Below, piece after piece: positions 7,216 through 10,322 of a DNA stretch of 10,322 nucleotides (within the stretch, counting starts at the first letter, position 1; each line of letters begins with the position of its first letter). The translations under genes and the position numbers were made by a program. Below the pieces are notes generated by a model, which saw nothing but the letters and a program-made list of their open reading frames with translations, searched no databases and had not been told where the DNA came from. This DNA is from an uncultured Pseudomonadota bacterium. GTDB taxonomy: Bacteria; Pseudomonadota; Alphaproteobacteria; Rs-D84. The DNA is taken from positions 1 through 10,322 of the forward strand of contig CAMVAB010000026.1 of NCBI GenBank assembly GCA_947165335.1, written 5' to 3'.

Positions 7216-7239
7216 AACAGGACTATTTTATGGTATAAT
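7211..7239 (+). promoter_or_regulatory. Promoter of the LOG-family gene (extended -10)
   Basis: A consensus TATAAT (7234-7239) is preceded by TGG, giving the TGn extended -10 element. A weak -35 TTCATA (7211-7216) lies 17 bp upstream and overlaps the tilS start codon. The expected start near 7246 gives a leader of about 19 nt with AAAGGA at 7250-7255, 9 nt before the ATG at 7265. Confidence 0.65.
7225..7230 (-). promoter_or_regulatory. Possible tilS -10 box
   Basis: On the minus strand TAAAAT (7230-7225) is the best -10 candidate. It is 9 nt from the tilS ATG, which would leave a leader of only 2-3 nt. I see no convincing -35 at the right distance. The absence of a ribosome binding site before tilS fits a nearly leaderless start, but this promoter is weak evidence. 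Confidence 0.35.
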
Positions 7240-7264
7240 TTCGAAAAATAAAGGAAAAATACAA

Positions 7265-7831
7265 ATGAATGGAAAAATTAAATCTGTGGCAGTTTATTGC
7301 GGACATCAGTATGGAAACAACCCTGAATTTGCCAGAGATGCGCGTAAAATCGGTGAATTATTGGCTCGAAATAAAATTACGTTGGTTTTTGGGGGTGGAA
7401 ATGTCGGTTTGATGGGAACTGTGGCCAGTGCGGCACTTGAAAACGGTGGCGAAGTTATCGGAATTTCAACAACGCATGTAGTTTCTCTTCAAGAACCGGC
7501 TCACGATGGTATTGATGTCAAAGTTGTAGAAGGGCTTTCTGAACGCAAAGAAGAAATGTTTGAACTGTCAGATGCTTTTGTGATTTTACCAGGCGGGATT
7601 GGAACTTTAGATGAAATGACGGACATCATGACAAAACAACAGGTTGGCGAATCTCATAAACCAATATATATGATGAATACGGCAAAATATTGGGAAATTT
7701 TCGGTCAAGTTATGACACATATGCAATCTGAAGGTTTTATGCCAAACCCAGATGCATATAATTTGCACGTTGTAAACAACCCAGATGATTTAATAAAAAA
7801 GTTAATCAATGGTGACGATCTTGTCGCGTGA
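7265..7831 (+). CDS. LOG-family nucleoside monophosphate phosphoribohydrolase (TIGR00730 type)
   Basis: A Rossmann-fold enzyme of the LOG family, which cleaves the N-glycosidic bond of nucleoside 5'-monophosphates to base and ribose 5-phosphate. Plant members activate cytokinins; bacterial ones are often mis-named lysine decarboxylases. The N-terminal strand with VYCG (10-13), GGGNVGLMG (43-51), the ERK segment with R94 and K95, and the catalytic signature PGGIGTLDE (109-117) are all intact. The 188 residues are typical. It starts with a clear ribosome binding site (AAAGGA, 7250-7255). It is a single gene, divergent from tilS, and its last 30 nt overlap the convergent DUF167 gene. The in vivo substrate is unknown; housekeeping nucleotide salvage is my guess. 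Confidence 0.9.
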   Translation: MNGKIKSVAVYCGHQYGNNPEFARDARKIGELLARNKITLVFGGGNVGLMGTVASAALENGGEVIGISTTHVVSLQEPAHDGIDVKVVEGLSERKEEMFELSDAFVILPGGIGTLDEMTDIMTKQQVGESHKPIYMMNTAKYWEIFGQVMTHMQSEGFMPNPDAYNLHVVNNPDDLIKKLINGDDLVA

Positions 7832-8032
7832 TGTTTGACCTTTTAATATTTTGATTCTGGATTTTGGAACATCAAAATAGTCGGACAATAATTCAACAAC
7901 AGCGGCATTTGCGCGCCCATTTTCGGGCGCAATCGTTGTATAAACGCGTAAAACACCGTCGCTTTCAACGACTTTGTTTTGCTTTGCATGTGGGGTCACA
8001 CGCACATTAAAATTCTTCAACAAATCTTTCAT
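7802..8032 (-). CDS. DUF167 / YggU family protein
   Basis: A small protein of 76 residues covering the whole DUF167 (YggU) domain. Its fold is known from structures but its function is not. The N-terminal VRVTPHAKQNKV (10-21), the central APENGRANAAVVELLSDYF (35-53) that matches the PPxxGxAN signature, and IKILKGQTSRDKIV (61-74) are all visible. It follows the HIT gene: the ATG at 8032 lies 26 nt inside the end of that gene, with only a weak ribosome binding site. A GTG at codon 9, directly after the HIT stop, is an alternative start, but it would remove part of the first strand. Its 3' end overlaps the convergent LOG gene by 30 nt. Confidence 0.85.
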   Translation of the reverse strand: MKDLLKNFNVRVTPHAKQNKVVESDGVLRVYTTIAPENGRANAAVVELLSDYFDVPKSRIKILKGQTSRDKIVTID

Positions 8033-8354
8033 CGCTCATAATATGAATATGAAAATGCATCACAGATTGCCCTGCGCCGCGACCAGTATTAGCAACAGTT
8101 CTGAAATTATTACGCAAACCCAATTTTTCAACAGTATTGCGAACACCGCACCAAAAAGCCGCCTGAAATTCAGCCGGTGCATTTGCTGTAAAATCGAAAA
8201 TGTCCGTATATTCACCACGTGGAATTACCAAAACGTGAACTTTTGCGCGTGGTGCGACATCATAGAAAGCCAACACATTGTCATCACTGTAAACTGTTTT
8301 ATTTGGAATTTCGCCACGCAATATTTTTGCGAAAACATTATTTTTATCGTACAT
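8007..8354 (-). CDS. HIT (histidine triad) family hydrolase, HINT-like
   Basis: A histidine triad nucleotide-binding protein of 115 residues, expected to hydrolyse purine nucleoside phosphoramidates or acyl-AMP intermediates in the cytoplasm. The N-terminus NVFAKILRGEIPNKTVYSDD (6-25) is a classic HINT opening, AFYDVAPRAKVHVLVIPR (29-46) follows, and the triad is H100-F-H102-I-H104-I-M, which carries the nucleophilic histidine. GQSVMH precedes it as in HINT proteins. The end is short and acidic (FVEEF). The frame is open further upstream to 8408, but the ATG at 8354 has AGAGG at 8364-8360 and sits about 20 nt from a predicted transcription start, so I prefer it. It forms a two-gene unit with the DUF167 gene and is divergent from groESL. 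Confidence 0.92.
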   Translation of the reverse strand: MYDKNNVFAKILRGEIPNKTVYSDDNVLAFYDVAPRAKVHVLVIPRGEYTDIFDFTANAPAEFQAAFWCGVRNTVEKLGLRNNFRTVANTGRGAGQSVMHFHIHIMSDERFVEEF

Positions 8355-8379
8355 GATAACCTCTTTTTTCGATATTGGA

Positions 8380-8408
8380 ATAATACACTGCAAATATATA
8401 TAAATCAA
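8380..8408 (-). promoter_or_regulatory. HIT-DUF167 operon promoter
   Basis: On the minus strand TTGATT (8408-8403), a 17-bp spacer and TATTAT (8385-8380), the same hexamers and spacing as the lpxI promoter. Here, however, a leader of about 19 nt with an AGAGG ribosome binding site separates the start from the ATG at 8354. Confidence 0.7.
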
Positions 8409-8411
8409 GAC

Positions 8412-8440
8412 CTTGAAAAGCCATTTTTTTGGACTATATT
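8412..8440 (+). promoter_or_regulatory. groESL promoter, sigma32-like with sigma70 overlap
   Basis: CTTGAAA (8412-8418) matches the -35 of heat-shock sigma32 promoters. CTTG, 17 nt and then a YTATNT match (CTATAT, 8434-8439) resembles the alphaproteobacterial sigma32 consensus as I remember it. The same bases can be read as a sigma70 promoter (TTGAAA, 16 bp, TATATT). The leader (about 8447-8468) carries AAAGGAG at 8455-8461. There is no CIRCE inverted repeat, so control by HrcA is not supported. Confidence 0.6.
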
Positions 8441-8468
8441 TTGAACATCAGCTCAAAGGAGTGTTTTA

Positions 8469-8753
8469 ATGTTTAAACCATTACACAATTATGTTCTTCT
8501 CGAAAGAATAGAAGAAGAAAATAAAACCGCTGGTGGAATTATTATCCCAGATAATGCGAAAGAAAAGCCTGTTCATGGTCGCGTAATTGCGGTCGGCGAA
8601 GGAAACATTGAAAATGGACAAAAAATACCAATGTCTGTTAAACCGGGCGACAATGTATTATTTGCTAAATGGGCGTCCAGCGCAAACGAAGTTAAAATAG
8701 ATGGCAAAGATTATGTTTTAATCAAAGAATCTGACATACTTGGAATTTTATAA
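8469..8753 (+). CDS. groES: Co-chaperonin GroES
   Basis: The seven-subunit lid of the GroEL folding chamber. The 94-residue protein shows the family opening (KPLHNYVLLERIEEE, 3-17), the mobile loop with KTAGGIIIPD (19-28) whose hydrophobic IIIP edge docks on GroEL, and the HGRVIAVGEG and KPGDNVLFAKW strands. The C-terminal YVLIKESDILGIL is typical. It has the best ribosome binding site in the window (AAAGGAG, 8455-8461, 7 nt from the ATG), which fits an abundantly made protein. It is cotranscribed with groEL, 13 nt downstream. Confidence 0.97.
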   Translation: MFKPLHNYVLLERIEEENKTAGGIIIPDNAKEKPVHGRVIAVGEGNIENGQKIPMSVKPGDNVLFAKWASSANEVKIDGKDYVLIKESDILGIL

Positions 8754-8766
8754 AAAGGAATAAATC

Positions 8767-10322
8767 ATGGCCAAAGATATTGTATTTAATACTGATAAAT
8801 TGGCGGCGGGTGTCGATAAATTGGCAAACGCTGTGAAAATTACAATGGGACCAAAAGGTCGCACTGTTGTGATCGAACGCGCATATGGCGCCCCAGTTGC
8901 AACAAAAGACGGCGTGACAGTAGCAAAAGAAGTTTCATTAAAAGACAACGCTGAAAACATCGGTGCAAAAATGATTCAAGAAGTTGCAAAACGTGCCGGC
9001 GATTCTGCTGGGGATGGAACAACAACTGCAACAGTACTCGCTCAAAATATTTTCCGCGAAGGCCGTCGTGTTATTGCTGCTGGTATGAATCCAATGGATG
9101 TTAAACGCGGTATAGATATCGCGGTAGAAGCCGTCGTTAAAGACATTGAAAAACATGCACGCGCTGTTAAAGATTCATCTGAAATAGCCCAGGTTGCAAC
9201 AATATCTGCAAACAGCGATTCGGATATTGGTCAAAAGATTGCAGACGCAATGGAAAAAGTTGGCAAAGAAGGTGTTATCACGGTTCAAGAGGCCAAAGGG
9301 TTAAATACCGAAATCGATGTTGTCGAAGGTATGCAATTTGATCAAGGTTTCATGTCGCCCTATTTCGTTACTAACAGCGAAAAAATGTTGGCCGAATTAG
9401 ACAACGCACAAATCTTGGTTTCTGAAAAGAAAATCACAGGTCTGCAAGCATTGCTTCCGATTTTGGAACCAATCGCTCAAAGCGGTCGTCCATTATTGAT
9501 TATTGCCGAAGATATTGAATCAGAGGCACTTGCAACATTGGTATTGAACCGTTTACGTGGTGGATTAAAAGTTTGCGCCGTCAAAGCCCCGGGCTTTGGT
9601 GATAGACGCAAAGAAATGCTGAAAGATATCGCCATCGTTACTGGCGCAACTGTCGTATCTGATGATATGGGTATGACATTTGAAAACATCACACCTGCGG
9701 TATTGGGATCTGCAAAACGCGTTGTTGTCACAAAAGACAAAACATTATTGGTAAACGGTAATGGCGATACAGATGCCATCAAAGCTCGTGCTGATGAAAT
9801 CCGTCAAAATATATCTGAATCCACAAGCGAATATGATAAAGAAAAATTACAAGAACGTCTGGCTAAATTAGTTGGTGGCGTTGCTGTTATCCATGTCGGC
9901 GGTATGACCGAAGTTGAAGTCAAAGAAAAGAAAGATCGCGTTGATGACGCATTGGCCGCTACACGCGCCGCAGTTGCCGAAGGCATAGTCGCTGGTGGTG
10001 GTGTCGCTTTGGTTCGCGCGACCGAATCTTTGAAAGATTTACATGGAACGAATCCGGATCAAAATGTGGGTATCGACATCGTCCGTCGTGCAATTATCAC
10101 ACCATGTATGCAAATTGCTGAAAATGCAGGTGTATCTGGCGAAATCGTTGTTGGCAAAATCATGGAAAACAAAGATTACAATTTTGGATATAACGCACAA
10201 ACTGGCGAATATGTTGATATGATGAAATCTGGCATTATTGACCCAGCCAAAGTTGTTAAAACTGCAATTATGGCGGCGGCATCAACCGCGGGGGTATTGT
10301 TAACAACCGGCGCAGTAATGTC
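8767..10322 (+). CDS. groEL: Chaperonin GroEL (partial, 3' end beyond window)
   Basis: The ATP-driven double-ring chaperonin that folds cytosolic proteins with GroES. The frame is open from ATG 8767 (AAGGA at 8755-8759) to the right edge, 518 codons, so only about 20-30 C-terminal residues are missing. ATP-site residues are visible: MGPKGR (27-32), AGDGTTTATV (81-90) with D83, the APGFGDRRKEML block and D of RVDDAL near 394 that would activate water for hydrolysis. The apical domain keeps SPYF and LLPILE, which bind substrate and GroES. Compared with E. coli, the N-terminus lacks about three residues in the DARxKM stretch that begins the first helix. Otherwise it is a standard GroEL. Confidence 0.97.
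   Translation, partial: MAKDIVFNTDKLAAGVDKLANAVKITMGPKGRTVVIERAYGAPVATKDGVTVAKEVSLKDNAENIGAKMIQEVAKRAGDSAGDGTTTATVLAQNIFREGRRVIAAGMNPMDVKRGIDIAVEAVVKDIEKHARAVKDSSEIAQVATISANSDSDIGQKIADAMEKVGKEGVITVQEAKGLNTEIDVVEGMQFDQGFMSPYFVTNSEKMLAELDNAQILVSEKKITGLQALLPILEPIAQSGRPLLIIAEDIESEALATLVLNRLRGGLKVCAVKAPGFGDRRKEMLKDIAIVTGATVVSDDMGMTFENITPAVLGSAKRVVVTKDKTLLVNGNGDTDAIKARADEIRQNISESTSEYDKEKLQERLAKLVGGVAVIHVGGMTEVEVKEKKDRVDDALAATRAAVAEGIVAGGGVALVRATESLKDLHGTNPDQNVGIDIVRRAIITPCMQIAENAGVSGEIVVGKIMENKDYNFGYNAQTGEYVDMMKSGIIDPAKVVKTAIMAAASTAGVLLTTGAVM

Noticed and set aside
7974..8444. Plus-strand open frame of 156 codons
   Set aside because: It is antisense to the HIT gene and its promoter. The HIT protein has the full histidine triad, while the plus-strand translation shows no recognisable pattern.
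8441..8468. Possible CIRCE operator in the groES leader
   Set aside because: No TTAGCACTC-N9-GAGTGCTAA or degenerate inverted repeat of that kind is present; GGAGTG here is part of the ribosome binding site.
1..10322. Mobile elements, CRISPR, tRNA, rRNA, toxin-antitoxin or defence genes
   Set aside because: No terminal repeats, regular repeat-spacer pattern, transposase, or structured RNA sequence was recognised; every sizeable stretch is accounted for by housekeeping genes.

Overview
The window is ordinary, tightly packed chromosome from an AT-rich Gram-negative bacterium, most likely an alphaproteobacterium. The evidence is an LpxI-type lipid A enzyme, an RNA m5U methyltransferase of the variant I associate with alphaproteobacteria (RDLF..PL and AFLQPT motifs), a tilS-ftsH pair, and a groESL operon without a CIRCE operator. 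AT-biased codons combined with frequent CGC and GCG codons, short genes and almost no intergenic space suggest a streamlined, possibly host-associated lineage. I cannot name the genus from sequence alone.

Layout. 1-566 (minus): 5' part of lpxI, running off the left edge. 628-1563 (plus): a compact Fe-S RNA uridine methyltransferase. 1599-1632: a bidirectional terminator. 1624-2952 (minus): a membrane-anchored M23 peptidase. 2974-3741 (plus): prmC. 3731-7215 (minus): a three-gene operon in the order tilS, ftsH, metallo-beta-lactamase-fold hydrolase, all overlapping. 7265-7831 (plus): a LOG-family nucleotide phosphoribohydrolase. 7802-8354 (minus): a HIT protein followed by a DUF167/YggU protein, overlapping. 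8469 to the right edge (plus): groES and groEL, with groEL cut off by the window end.

Functions are housekeeping: lipid A synthesis (LpxI), cell-wall hydrolysis (M23), translation (rRNA or tRNA methylation, release-factor methylation, tRNA-Ile lysidine), and protein quality control (FtsH, GroESL). No mobile element, CRISPR array, phage gene, tRNA or rRNA was seen, and I found no defence or accessory system.

The most interesting signal is in the promoters. Four divergent gene pairs are driven from very small spacers. For lpxI, the RNA methyltransferase, the M23 gene and prmC, good sigma70-like promoters place the start codon only 6-7 nt beyond the -10 box, with no Shine-Dalgarno sequence, so their mRNAs are predicted to be leaderless; tilS looks similar but with a poorer promoter. 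The LOG, HIT and groES units instead have about 20-nt leaders with good Shine-Dalgarno sites. At the M23/prmC junction the two promoters are superimposed on the same DNA. Protein oddities are a reduced methyltransferase fold, an FtsH pore loop without its aromatic residue, and a short deletion in the GroEL N-terminus.
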